From the NCBI RefSeq assembly GCF_001645125.1, contig NZ_LXKA01000209.1, forward strand, positions 1-64,000: a DNA stretch of 64,000 nucleotides, read 5' to 3'. The notes under the pieces are model-generated. The model had not been told where the DNA came from. It saw only the letters and a program-made list of their open reading frames with translations, and did not search any database. The first letter of the stretch is position 1; each line of letters opens with the position of its first letter. Positions 15,584 through 24,365 of this stretch are shown here, in pieces. This DNA is from Paraburkholderia ginsengiterrae (GTDB taxonomy: Bacteria; Pseudomonadota; Gammaproteobacteria; Burkholderiales; Burkholderiaceae). The translations under genes were made by a program, and so were the position numbers.

Positions 15584-17680
15584 TCAATGCCTCACGAATG
15601 CAAAAACGATAAGCAGCACGATGACGAGTGCGGCCAGCCATTTCACCAGAATGACCAGCCTTCCCACTTTCTCATCAAGCGCGCGAACAGCGCCGGTTTC
15701 CTGAATGCCACCACGGCCGGGCAACGTATCATCGTCACGCGAACCCACTCCCTCAGGAGCGCCAAGCCGGATCCCGGCCAGCTCGAAAGCCATGTGGGTC
15801 ACATAGCCTGTCGCAACTTCGGGCAAACCGGTTGCGTTGACACTGTCTGGTCTGAGAAACACGCACGCGTCGTCATGCGCATTTGCGACTTCCGGCGTGA
15901 GGGCATAAAGATTCTTCAGGGACAGCGCGAGTCTGACGTCCGTGAGCCGCGCGGCGTCAATACCCTCGATGAGGCCCTGCATGCTGCCTGCCGGTACGTG
16001 GAACGATGCCCACCACTGGCCGGGCTCCCGCATCTCATGATCAGCAGCGTTATAGCCAAGTCTGGCCGTGCCGAGGGGGACGTCTGAAAACGTGATGCCC
16101 AGGGCATCCTGCCATTCGCGAAGGCCTCGATGATCGCGCTCATCAAGTTCCTGCGGGGCAAACGTGACGCTGATGGCCTGCCGCCTGGTCGAAGGTTCGC
16201 CAATCAAACACAGATAGCCGTCGTCCAGATGCGCGGTACCCTGAATGTACGTTGCCAGCGTCGATGCTGTCTTTCCTGCTGTGGGTTCCGCCTGCCGCAC
16301 GATCCGGAGGTCCTGGAGTGTCAGCCAGATCGATCGGGCTGCCTCGTACCGCAGGAGCACACCGTCGTCAGTTGTGCTTTCAAGCATATGCTGCCCGCAT
16401 TCACGAATCCTGACGCTGTTGCCCGGTGTATCCCCGTCGCGAATTGAAGGTCCTGGTTGAGCATCGGCTCGCCGTTCGTCCTCTTGATACCGGACCGCGT
16501 CGCGTGACGGCAGCCGTTCCCGCCCGTTGAAACCGACGACATCCAGAACGTCGTTGCGCTGACGGACGACTCTGCGGGAAACCGGGTCGTTTTCCCGCAG
16601 ACGCTGACGGACCTCGAGCAACAGTTCGCCTGGGGCGGCCTTGAGGCGCGATGCTGGACGCGTTGCACCTTGGGGCGCATCCTGCGGAACGGGCATTCCG
16701 GTCTGCTCGCCATAGAACGGGCCGGGCGGGTCAGTGACCTTGATGAGCGCCGGCATCAACTGGTTGAGGAAGTTTCCGTACGGCGTCAGTAGTGGCAGGA
16801 ACAGCCCGGCCAGGACCACATTGAACAGCGTATGGAAGTCGGCTACCACCCGCGTGTTGTCGGGTTCCATCGTCACCATAAACCGCCCGATCGGCCCGAG
16901 TGCAACCAGCACCAGCGTGACGCCCGTCGCCAGGATGAGAAGATTGCCAACCGGAGGTCGCCTTGTTGCAGGATCGTCAGGCCCGGTCCATTCGAGCACC
17001 GGTTTGATTGCGGTGCCCAGGTTTGCCCCCAGCACCAGCGCGAATGCGGTATCGGGCGGCACAACGTTTCTGGCGCAGAGCGACGCGACCAGCAGCACGG
17101 CAGCGACGTTTGAATTCGCCGCCCAGCTCAGGCTTGCCGCCAGCAGCACATCCACCAGCGGCACGGTGGATGCAGCACCCAGCAGCATGCGCAGGCTGGG
17201 CGCGTCTTCGTACTCGGTCATCAGGTCGAGCAGTTCGTGCAGCGCGATCAGCATCAGGCCCAGTCCGATGAACGCACGGCCCAGATCATGAGCCCGAGCG
17301 TTCGATGACCTGCGGAACATCAGTACGCCGACGAGTATCAGTGCCGGTGAGACCGCCGCCACGTCGAACGACAGCACCTGCACGATCAGCGTCGCACCGA
17401 CGTTGGCTCCGAGCATCATGGCAAGCGCAGGAACGAGGTCGACGCGTCCGGTTGGGGCCAGGCTCGCCATTATCGAGCCGGTTGCCGTACCGCTTTGCGT
17501 GACAGCCGTCGCGCCCACGCCGACAAGGAAGGCATGTCCCCGGTTGCGTAGTGAACGCGCGAGGAGCGGCTGAAGATTTGCACCGAATGCCCGCTGCATA
17601 CCTGTCTGGACCATCTGCGTGCCCAGCAGCAGAAGCGCGATCGAACCCGCCAGATCGATCAGCGTGAATGTCGTCGGCAT
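15584..17680 (-). CDS. Na/Pi-cotransporter domain fused to a decayed PhoU-like region and an unknown C-terminal domain
   Basis: A 698-residue chimera. Residues 1-330 form a Na+/phosphate cotransporter (PNaS, NptA-like) with the repeated motifs GATAVTQSGTATGSIMA and AANSNVAAVLLVASL and many membrane helices. PhoU-like residues follow (LLLEVRQRLREND), but the next 150 codons match a PhoU domain only if the frame is shifted: LNQDLQFATGI is read in the neighbouring frame near 16400-16480. From about residue 450 on there is an unrelated domain (HLDDGYLCLIGEP, GQWWASFHVPAGSMQGLI, DACVFLRPDSV) ending in a single membrane helix. Frameshifts and a deletion probably joined two genes. Transport activity is doubtful. 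The start at 17680 follows GGGGGCGC. Confidence 0.65.
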   Translation of the reverse strand: MPTTFTLIDLAGSIALLLLGTQMVQTGMQRAFGANLQPLLARSLRNRGHAFLVGVGATAVTQSGTATGSIMASLAPTGRVDLVPALAMMLGANVGATLIVQVLSFDVAAVSPALILVGVLMFRRSSNARAHDLGRAFIGLGLMLIALHELLDLMTEYEDAPSLRMLLGAASTVPLVDVLLAASLSWAANSNVAAVLLVASLCARNVVPPDTAFALVLGANLGTAIKPVLEWTGPDDPATRRPPVGNLLILATGVTLVLVALGPIGRFMVTMEPDNTRVVADFHTLFNVVLAGLFLPLLTPYGNFLNQLMPALIKVTDPPGPFYGEQTGMPVPQDAPQGATRPASRLKAAPGELLLEVRQRLRENDPVSRRVVRQRNDVLDVVGFNGRERLPSRDAVRYQEDERRADAQPGPSIRDGDTPGNSVRIRECGQHMLESTTDDGVLLRYEAARSIWLTLQDLRIVRQAEPTAGKTASTLATYIQGTAHLDDGYLCLIGEPSTRRQAISVTFAPQELDERDHRGLREWQDALGITFSDVPLGTARLGYNAADHEMREPGQWWASFHVPAGSMQGLIEGIDAARLTDVRLALSLKNLYALTPEVANAHDDACVFLRPDSVNATGLPEVATGYVTHMAFELAGIRLGAPEGVGSRDDDTLPGRGGIQETGAVRALDEKVGRLVILVKWLAALVIVLLIVFAFVRH

Positions 17681-17899
17681 GGCTGCGCCCCCGTTGTGCC
17701 GTCGTATTTCCGGTTTGCTCGACACACTTGCACCCTTGCGCCGCACACCGGTCCATGAGCGCCGCAGGTAGTCGGATGAATATACGCCATTGTCCGGAAA
17801 ATTGGCGCAGGCATTCGTGCGTCAGCGCACGGCGAGTCAGCTAACAAGGGAGGTGCGGATCACTCGTGTGAAGCAGATCGATGAGGCGCAGGCAGAATG

Positions 17900-18152
17900 C
17901 TAGTCGCCGTCCCCGCGTCCCAGGTCGTCGATCAGACGACGCCCAGGGGAAAAGCCGCTCATCAGGGCGTCTGCTTCGCTCCGGAACGGGCCGCGGGGGC
18001 GTGAAACATGAAACGGGCTCGCCCGCCTTACTGATCGTCACGACCGCCACATACCTGGGTGCCTCACGCGATTTGCCGGCATCGGCCACCGTGAGATTCG
18101 TTTCGACACTGACCTCGAATTCGAATCCGAGATAATCGTACATACGTTTCAT
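17900..18152 (-). pseudogene. small conserved hypothetical gene with a frameshift
   Basis: The reading begins MKRMYDYLGFEFEVSVETNL and is open as a 103-residue frame to 17841. Changing frame at about 17985-18000 gives the more protein-like tail SEADALMSGFSPGRRLIDDL and a stop at 17900, for an ancestral protein of about 82 residues. The N-terminal part looks like a short beta-rich domain. The family is not known to me. The frameshift should be checked against reads before calling the gene dead. Confidence 0.5.
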
Positions 18153-18478
18153 GTGACACCTCGCGGGATCACGCGCTCTAGCGGGAGGTGCCGAAGGCAG
18201 TCGCAGGCATCAGCTGGCCGCCATTCATACACCAGGATACGCCTGCGGGGGCAGTTCGATTCAGCGTCCCACCGTGCGGGCACGATCCGTCAACGATCAC
18301 ACCGGTTCGAGGTTGCCAGGTGCCCTTTGCACGCATGTGACGGGAAAGTGCGACATGTCCTCGACGCGCACCGGATCTTTATTTCGCCGCGATTGCCACG
18401 CTTTCGCCCGCGGGCGCCCCTGTCTGACCAGATGGCGTAACTACCTGAATCCGTCCATGCGGAAACAGCAGTTCGACG
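18153..18478. other. no supported gene
   Basis: This interval lies between divergently oriented broken genes. Only short, unconvincing frames are seen on either strand, and no RNA gene or clear promoter motif is recognised. The chemoreceptor frame that follows has lost its N-terminal half, so a deletion joint probably lies here or just downstream, near 18560-18590. Confidence 0.4.
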
Positions 18479-19663
18479 ATGCCACGTGTAGGAACGCTGG
18501 CCGACAGTGTGGCGATCTTCGACGGCACAAACCACTGGCATCGCGCAATCTCGTTGCCGGGCTGTGCGACTGCGTCGGTGGTTCAGCAAGACGTTGACCA
18601 CTTCGCGAATCAGCGCATTGTGCTCATGGTCATCTCTCTGGTCGCCGTATTTGTAGCCATAGTGGCTGGCGTGCTGATCGTACGCAGCTTGACACGCGCG
18701 CTGGGGGCCGAGCCCGGCGCCTTGAGCGAAGTCACGCAACGTGTCGCCGAGGGTGATCTCAGCCCCGTCAGAGGCGCGAAAGAAGCTCCTGCCGGAAGCG
18801 TGCTGGCATCAATGGGTGTGATGCAGGGAAGTCTGGTCCGGCTGATCGGAGAGGTTCGCACGGCCGCAGACAGTATTGCAACCGGCTCAAGCCAGATCGC
18901 ATCGGGCAATGTGGACCTGTCATCCCGAACCGAACAGCAGGCGTCATCGTTGCAGGAGACGGCCGCCAGCATGGAGGAACTGACCGCAACCGTTAGACAG
19001 AACGCGGAGAACGCGCAGCAGGCGAGCGGCCTGTCGGCAAATGCCTCGGAAGTCGCCCGGAAGGGCAAGGAGGTGGTGAACAAGGTAGCCGATAAGATGG
19101 GCCCCATCAGCCAGAGTTCGACGAAAATCGCCGAGATCACTGGCATCATCGAAGGCATTGCCTTCCAGACCAACATCCTCGCGCTGAACGCAGCGGTCGA
19201 AGCCGCGCGCGCGGGTGAGCAGGGGCGCGGGTTCGCTGTGGTCGCGACCGAAGTGCGCAACCTCGCGCAGCGCTCGTCCAGCGCGGCGAAGGAAATCAAG
19301 GATCTGATCAATACTTCTGTGCAGCGGATCCACGATGGCTCGGCCCTTGCCGGTGACGCTGGAAAAACGATGGCGGAGGTCACGCAGGCCATCGCACGCG
19401 TGACCGACATCATGGGTGAAATTGCTGCCGCGTCCGGGGAGCAAAGTCGCGGCATTGAGCAAGTCAATCAGGCGATCACGCAGATGGACGAAGTCACCCA
19501 GCAAAACGCGGCACTGGTGGAGGAAGCGGCGGCCGCTTCGAAATCGCTTGAAGGTCAGGGGCGGCAACTGAATCAGGCGATTTCGTTCTTCCGTCTGGAT
19601 CCCCGTGCACTCGACCCTTCCGCAAAAGCGACGGTATCTGTGGATGTTCGTGAATTCAGCTAG
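18479..19663 (+). CDS. methyl-accepting chemotaxis protein, N-terminally truncated
   Basis: The open frame encodes 394 residues instead of the usual 510-560. From about residue 45 it contains the second membrane helix (IVLMVISLVAVFVAIVAGVL), a HAMP domain and a complete signalling domain with the hairpin [20 protein letters not shown] and methylation helices. The first membrane helix and the periplasmic sensor are missing; the first 40 residues look unrelated to chemoreceptors. A protein without a sensor could at most give unregulated signalling, so I regard this as a deletion remnant, although the frame itself is intact. Confidence 0.7.
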   Translation: MPRVGTLADSVAIFDGTNHWHRAISLPGCATASVVQQDVDHFANQRIVLMVISLVAVFVAIVAGVLIVRSLTRALGAEPGALSEVTQRVAEGDLSPVRGAKEAPAGSVLASMGVMQGSLVRLIGEVRTAADSIATGSSQIASGNVDLSSRTEQQASSLQETAASMEELTATVRQNAENAQQASGLSANASEVARKGKEVVNKVADKMGPISQSSTKIAEITGIIEGIAFQTNILALNAAVEAARAGEQGRGFAVVATEVRNLAQRSSSAAKEIKDLINTSVQRIHDGSALAGDAGKTMAEVTQAIARVTDIMGEIAAASGEQSRGIEQVNQAITQMDEVTQQNAALVEEAAAASKSLEGQGRQLNQAISFFRLDPRALDPSAKATVSVDVREFS

Positions 19664-19679
19664 CCATACTCACGGCAAT

Positions 19680-20101
19680 TGCTCTCCGCGCCCCGTCAGC
19701 TTGCCGACCTGTCCTCGCATGCGTGCATGGTGATCAAGGAGCGCGACCATCCATTCGGGCTCTGGCGGTTGACCGTGCGAGGCGAAGCCGTGTCGATCAA
19801 GGTGACCGGGCCGCTGTCGACCAATCATGGAGAAGTTGCCGTGCAATGGACGCTTGCCGGACGCGGCATCGTGCTGCGTTCCATGTGGGACGTACGGCCG
19901 CCGCTGGAGAGCGGCCGGTTGCAGCAGGTGCTGCCCGAGGTCACACCACCGGCGAATCTGTGGGCGGTCAATCCGGCACGGCTCGCGCAACCGGCGAGGG
20001 TGCGGGCGTGCGTCGACTATCTGAGCGAGGAATTCGTGCAATGGAATCCGTCGGCCGACGACGCGGCCGGCGTGGACATGGCCGGGCTTGCCGAGCGGTA
20101 A
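19680..20101 (+). pseudogene. C-terminal fragment of a LysR regulator
   Basis: About 140 codons match the second half of a LysR effector domain: VIKERDHPFGLWRLT, GEVAVQWTLAGRGIVLRSMW, GRLQQVLPEV and VRACVDYLSEEF. The DNA-binding half is absent, and the upstream chemoreceptor remnant ends only 17 bp before. The fragment therefore marks the edge of another deletion. Confidence 0.75.
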
Positions 20102-20148
20102 AGAGAACCTGAGCGGCAAGATCCGGGAGATCACAGACAAAGCAACGC

Positions 20149-20646
20149 CTAGTGATGATTCTGCGAGAACAGCGCTTCGAGGGGGTAGTGCCTCTTCACG
20201 AACGGCGACTTAATGATCACGTAGCTGAAGTACTTGTCAATACCGATATCGCGCTCAAGCAGACCTTCGACGACGCTCTGGTAGTGGCTCACGCTGCGCG
20301 TGACGAACTTCAGCAGGTAGTCGTAGCCGCCGCTCGCCAGATGACACTCGACGATCTCGTCGACGTCCTTGATCGCATTCACGAACTTGATGAAGTCTTC
20401 CCGCCGGTGATCGGCGAGCGTGACTTCAGTGAAGACGATTTGCACGTCGCCGAGCTTTTCGAGCTGGATCTGCGCACCGTAGCCGATGATGTAGCCGGCT
20501 TTCTCCAGACGCTTGACCCGGATCAGGCACGGACTGGGCGACAGGCCGACCGCGTCGGCCAGCTCGACATTGGTTATGCGGCCTTTCTTCTGCAACTGGG
20601 AGAGTATGCGTAGATCAATCCGGTCCAGCTTGCAGTCGCTGCTCAT
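20149..20646 (-). CDS. Lrp/AsnC-family regulator
   Basis: A 165-residue Lrp-type regulator. The N-terminal helix-turn-helix spans residues about 8-57 (DRIDLRILSQLQKKGRITNV, LSPSPCLIRVKRLEKAGYI), followed by the RAM ligand-binding domain (ECHLASGGYDYLLKFVTRSV). It is transcribed in the same direction as the upstream class III aminotransferase and starts 53 bp after it. Lrp regulators commonly control neighbouring amino-acid catabolic genes, so it may sense an amino acid handled by the aminotransferase. Confidence 0.9.
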   Translation of the reverse strand: MSSDCKLDRIDLRILSQLQKKGRITNVELADAVGLSPSPCLIRVKRLEKAGYIIGYGAQIQLEKLGDVQIVFTEVTLADHRREDFIKFVNAIKDVDEIVECHLASGGYDYLLKFVTRSVSHYQSVVEGLLERDIGIDKYFSYVIIKSPFVKRHYPLEALFSQNHH

Positions 20647-20699
20647 CGTAACGTCGTCGCTTTGGCGAGTGGGGTAAGTGGCTGGGAGTGCCCTCTACT

Positions 20700-22097
20700 C
20701 TAGCATGCGGTGGCATGAGTTTTGACGTTCAGCGCGGCGCGCACATCGGCTTGTGCGAGAACATCGTCGAGGGTTTTTTCGAGCCGTTCAAACAGCAGGT
20801 CGAACTCCGCCTCGGTATACGACAGCGCCGGTGCAAAACCGAGAATGTTGTCACCGAATGCGCGGAAAATCAGGCGGTTTTCATAGGCGGCAGCGGCAAT
20901 TCGTTCGGACAGTTTCAGCGCCGGGTCGAAGCCCGCCTTGCTGTCCTTGTCCGCGACGAGTTCGAGCGCGCCGAGCAGGCCGCGATGGCGCGAGTCGCCC
21001 ACCAGCGGATGCGCGAGCAGCGCGTCGAGACCGCGTGCAAACCGCGGCGCGCGTGCCACGCCATTCGCGAGCAGACCGCCTTCGTGATAAAGACGCAGCA
21101 CTTCGAGACCGATCGCCGCGCTCACCGGATGCGCCGAATACGTATGACCATGACCCACGATCGCTTCGGCGTCGCCGTCCGCAATGCCCTGGTAGATTTC
21201 GTCGGACATCAGCACGGCGCCCATCGGCGCGTAGCCCGCGGTCAGGCCCTTTGCCACCGTCATCAGATCGGGCTCGACGTGTTCGGCCTGGCAGGCGAAG
21301 AGCGGACCGGTGCGGCCGAAACCGGTGATGACTTCGTCGGCGACGAACAGGATGCCCAGCTTACGGCAACTTTCACGCATCGCCTTGAGCCAGCCGACCG
21401 GCGGTACGATCACGCCGCCCGAGCCCTGGATCGGTTCGCAGAAGAACGCGGCGACGTTGTCGGCGCCGAGCTCCGCCACCTTCGCTTCGAGCGCGGCCAC
21501 GGAAGCGGCGATCAGCGCGGCGTCATTGGCAAAATCGTTGCGGTACGCGTACGGCGACGGCAGATGATGCTGGGTCGGCAGCGGCAAATCGAAGTTGCGG
21601 TGGAACGCGGGCAGCGCGGTGAGCCCCGCACCCATCGATGATGAGCCGTGATAGCCGCGTTGCAGCGCGAGAATGTGCTTCTTCGACGGACGGCCCGTGG
21701 CATTGAAGTAATGCGTGATGAAACGGATGGCCGAGTCGACTGCGTCGGAGCCGCCGAGCGTGAAGTACACGTGTTGCAGCGAAGCGGGCGATACGTCCAC
21801 CAGCTTTTGCGCCAGTTCGATGGCCGGCTCCGAGCCGAAATGGAAATAACCGGTCGCGTAGGGCAGTTTCTGCATCTGCCGCGTGGCGGCCTCGACAATG
21901 CTCTGCTGGCCGTAGCCCACGTTCACGCACCACAGGCCGGAGAACGCGTCGAGCAGTTCGTTGCCCTCCGCGTCGCGCAGAAACGCGCCGCTGGCGGACT
22001 CGAGGACGGTGACGCCGCGTGCCTCGTGCGCGCGGTAGTTGATGACCGGGTGAATCAGATGCTTGCGGTCGGCTTCGATGAGCGATTGGATCGGCAT
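20700..22097 (-). CDS. class III (omega) aminotransferase
   Basis: A 465-residue PLP-dependent aminotransferase of the subgroup III fold. Landmarks are FSGLWCVNVGYGQQSIVEAA, the substrate/cofactor loop GGSDAVDSAIRF, YHGSSSMGAG, the PLP-pyridine Asp in LFVADEVITGFGRTG and the Schiff-base Lys in TVAKGLTAGYAPMGAVL. Members act on beta-alanine, GABA, putrescine or other omega-amines. Next to an aldehyde dehydrogenase and amine oxidases, it is likely to deaminate an amine whose aldehyde is then oxidised. Its substrate cannot be fixed. A large open frame on the opposite strand is a codon-bias shadow. Confidence 0.88.
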   Translation of the reverse strand: MPIQSLIEADRKHLIHPVINYRAHEARGVTVLESASGAFLRDAEGNELLDAFSGLWCVNVGYGQQSIVEAATRQMQKLPYATGYFHFGSEPAIELAQKLVDVSPASLQHVYFTLGGSDAVDSAIRFITHYFNATGRPSKKHILALQRGYHGSSSMGAGLTALPAFHRNFDLPLPTQHHLPSPYAYRNDFANDAALIAASVAALEAKVAELGADNVAAFFCEPIQGSGGVIVPPVGWLKAMRESCRKLGILFVADEVITGFGRTGPLFACQAEHVEPDLMTVAKGLTAGYAPMGAVLMSDEIYQGIADGDAEAIVGHGHTYSAHPVSAAIGLEVLRLYHEGGLLANGVARAPRFARGLDALLAHPLVGDSRHRGLLGALELVADKDSKAGFDPALKLSERIAAAAYENRLIFRAFGDNILGFAPALSYTEAEFDLLFERLEKTLDDVLAQADVRAALNVKTHATAC

Positions 22098-22280
22098 GTT
22101 GGTTTCTCGTCGCGGGAAGGGGCTGTTGACCGCTCCATACTACTGACCAGCGACGATCGCCTGCTCACCTAAACAATTGCCGGAAAAGCGCGCACGACGC
22201 GTTTTGATGCGCGGCCTCAGCATTTTCTGCTGCGGACGCTGAAAAGCCGCGCCGGCTGGGCATTTCATTCAGCACCACAC

Positions 22281-23207
22281 TCAGTATCCCCGGGTCCGGT
22301 CAATCTGAGCGAGCATCGGCAGGCCTTCGCGATGGCGGCGCAGATTCTCGAGCACCACGTCGACCGCGCTCTCGGGCCGCGTCGCGCTGGCAATTTGGGG
22401 CGTGATGCGCACGCGTGGATGCGTCCACAACGGATGACCGGCGGGCAACGGCTCGGGATCGGTGACGTCGAGAATCGCGTTCTGCAACTGGCCGCTGTCC
22501 AGCGCCGCGAGCAGATCGGGCTGATTCAGATGCGGACCGCGCCCCGTTTGAATCAGCGACGCGCCGCGCGGCAGCTTCGCGAACAAGCCGGCATTGAGCA
22601 GGCCTCGGGCGGCGGGCGTGAGCGGCAACAGGCAGATCAGGATGTCGGTGCGGACGAGAAACGCATCCAGCGCGCCTTCACCTGCATAACAATCGACGCC
22701 CTCGATCTCACGCGGCGAACGGCTACACCCCGCGCAGGCAAAGCCGAATAGCCGCAGCTTGTCCAGCACCGCCGTCCCCAGCACGCCGAGCCCCAACACG
22801 CCGGTGCGGCCAGTGCTGGCCGGCTTGAGCGGCAGTTCGCGCCAGACCTGCTGGTGTTGCTGAAGACCATAGTCGAACAGATCGCGATGGATCGTTAGTA
22901 CGGCTTGCGTGACGTACTCGACCATCCCTTCAATAATGCCCGGCTCGATCATCCGCACCACTGGGATATGGGCCGGCACGCCTGACAGGTCGAACTGGTC
23001 GATGCCGGCGCCGACCGAGAACACGATTTCGAGGTTGGGAAAGGTGCGGGTGGGATCTTCCGGCGTCTGTCAGGCGGCGAGGTAGCGGATCGCGGCCGGG
23101 TCGCCGTGATCGGGCCAGACGTGGAACGGCAGGTCCGGCGCTTTCTGCGCGAAGAGTTTGGCCCATTGCGCGCCACGCGCCGGGTCGGCTTTATAAAGGA
23201 AGGCCAT
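22281..23207 (-). pseudogene. GhrA-type glyoxylate/hydroxypyruvate reductase with a nonsense codon
   Basis: The 309-codon gene starts MAFLYKADPARGAQWAKLF and reads RYLAA, a TGA at 23070-23072 (codon 46), then QTPEDPTRTFPNLEI and the rest of a D-2-hydroxyacid dehydrogenase (VLGLGVLGTAVL nucleotide-binding loop, LIQTGRGPHLNQPDLLAALD). The TGA probably replaces Trp TGG. In addition, the general-acid His expected in TPHIA is Gln (ITPQIAS). Both changes point to a dead gene. It begins 7 bp after the acetyltransferase gene. A shorter frame from 23024 remains open but lacks the N-terminal substrate lobe. Confidence 0.8.
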
Positions 23208-23214
23208 GATGGGG

Positions 23215-24087
23215 TCAGCAGATCGCCTGATTGATGATGCCGTACTGCAGATAGGGCGCGTCGTGGCCGCTGCTGGCGGCTTCGCCCACTGCGCCCGAGC
23301 GGACCATTTTGACGACCGTGTCTACCCGCGGCAGCCCCAACTCTTCCAGCCACTCCGTGAGACCGCTTTCTCCCGGGGTGTCGATACGCACGAACACGCC
23401 TTCGTTCAGAGCGAGCCAATGGCGGATGAGGGCCTTGGCCCGGCTCGAATCCTCCGACGCGGGCGCGACCACAGGTCCGATCGCAAAGCCCTTCCCGAAG
23501 CGGCGAAACAGCGCGAAGCCGACCAGTTCGCCGTCGCGATCGAGAGCAATGCCATCGGCCGCGCTCAATAGTGCGGGCAAGACTTCTCCACGGTCCAGGC
23601 CGCTTGCCTGCGAGGCCAGTTCGACCAGCCTTGCCGTATCGCTCGACCCGAGTGGGCGCAGGCGCTCCCCGGGCGGCAAGGAAACGAGGGGCGGCTGGAA
23701 TGCGGCGCCCTGATGCTGGTCGAGCGTGCCGACCGCGCGAAAGCCGAGCTTTTCATACAGTGGCTGACCGGCAACGGTGGCGTGCAGAAACGTGACCCGG
23801 CCGCCGAGTTCTTCCAGCACCAGCTCCATCAGCTTCCTGCCGATGCCGCGCCCTTGCTGCACGGGCGACACGATCACCATGCCGAGCGAGGCCCGGTCGG
23901 CGCCGTATTTCCAGCATAGCGCCGTGCCGATCACGCCGCTCGCGTCTTCCGCGACGAACCCCACACCCAGCAGCGCCACGAATCGCCAGTCGTCCACGCG
24001 ATACGGCCATTTGAGCTCGACGGTCAGCGCGTGCGCGGCGGCGATGTCTTCGTGAGTGAAGCGTCGATAGGTAATCGAATCGGACAC
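23215..24087 (-). CDS. GNAT-family acetyltransferase (two-domain)
   Basis: A 290-residue protein with an N-terminal GNAT domain (residues about 5-135; acetyl-CoA loop VSPVQQGRGIGRKLMELV, then ATVAGQPLYEKLGFRAVG) and a C-terminal degenerate GNAT-like domain (LVGFALFRRFGKGFAIGPVV). This architecture is common in amino-acid-linked loci. The acetyl acceptor is unknown. It is divergent from the aldehyde dehydrogenase gene and appears to lead a minus-strand unit with the broken ghrA and possibly the aminotransferase. Confidence 0.85.
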   Translation of the reverse strand: MSDSITYRRFTHEDIAAAHALTVELKWPYRVDDWRFVALLGVGFVAEDASGVIGTALCWKYGADRASLGMVIVSPVQQGRGIGRKLMELVLEELGGRVTFLHATVAGQPLYEKLGFRAVGTLDQHQGAAFQPPLVSLPPGERLRPLGSSDTARLVELASQASGLDRGEVLPALLSAADGIALDRDGELVGFALFRRFGKGFAIGPVVAPASEDSSRAKALIRHWLALNEGVFVRIDTPGESGLTEWLEELGLPRVDTVVKMVRSGAVGEAASSGHDAPYLQYGIINQAIC

Positions 24088-24365
24088 ACCGTACTCCTGA
24101 ATGACTGAAGACTTACGCCGTCACTCTGTCATCCAGTGCGCGATGTGACTAGGACGATCTTTCTATCCTAGCCGCCCGAAAGGGCCGCATCGCAAATCGA
24201 TGCAAAACGCCACGTTTCTTCGCTCATTACGGGCGTGTTCTGCTGCGTGGGGATCTTTATCGGCGACATATGCCGCGCCCACGGCTCTATGATTTCGTCA
24301 TCGCCGCGGCGTTGTCAAAAGCCCTCGCGTGGACATTCAGCCAGTCACTCAGGAAACCATTTCTC

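Noticed and set aside
20688-21641. 317-codon open frame antisense to the class III aminotransferase gene
   Set aside because: No domain is seen, it has the same codon-position shadow pattern, and the sense protein is complete.
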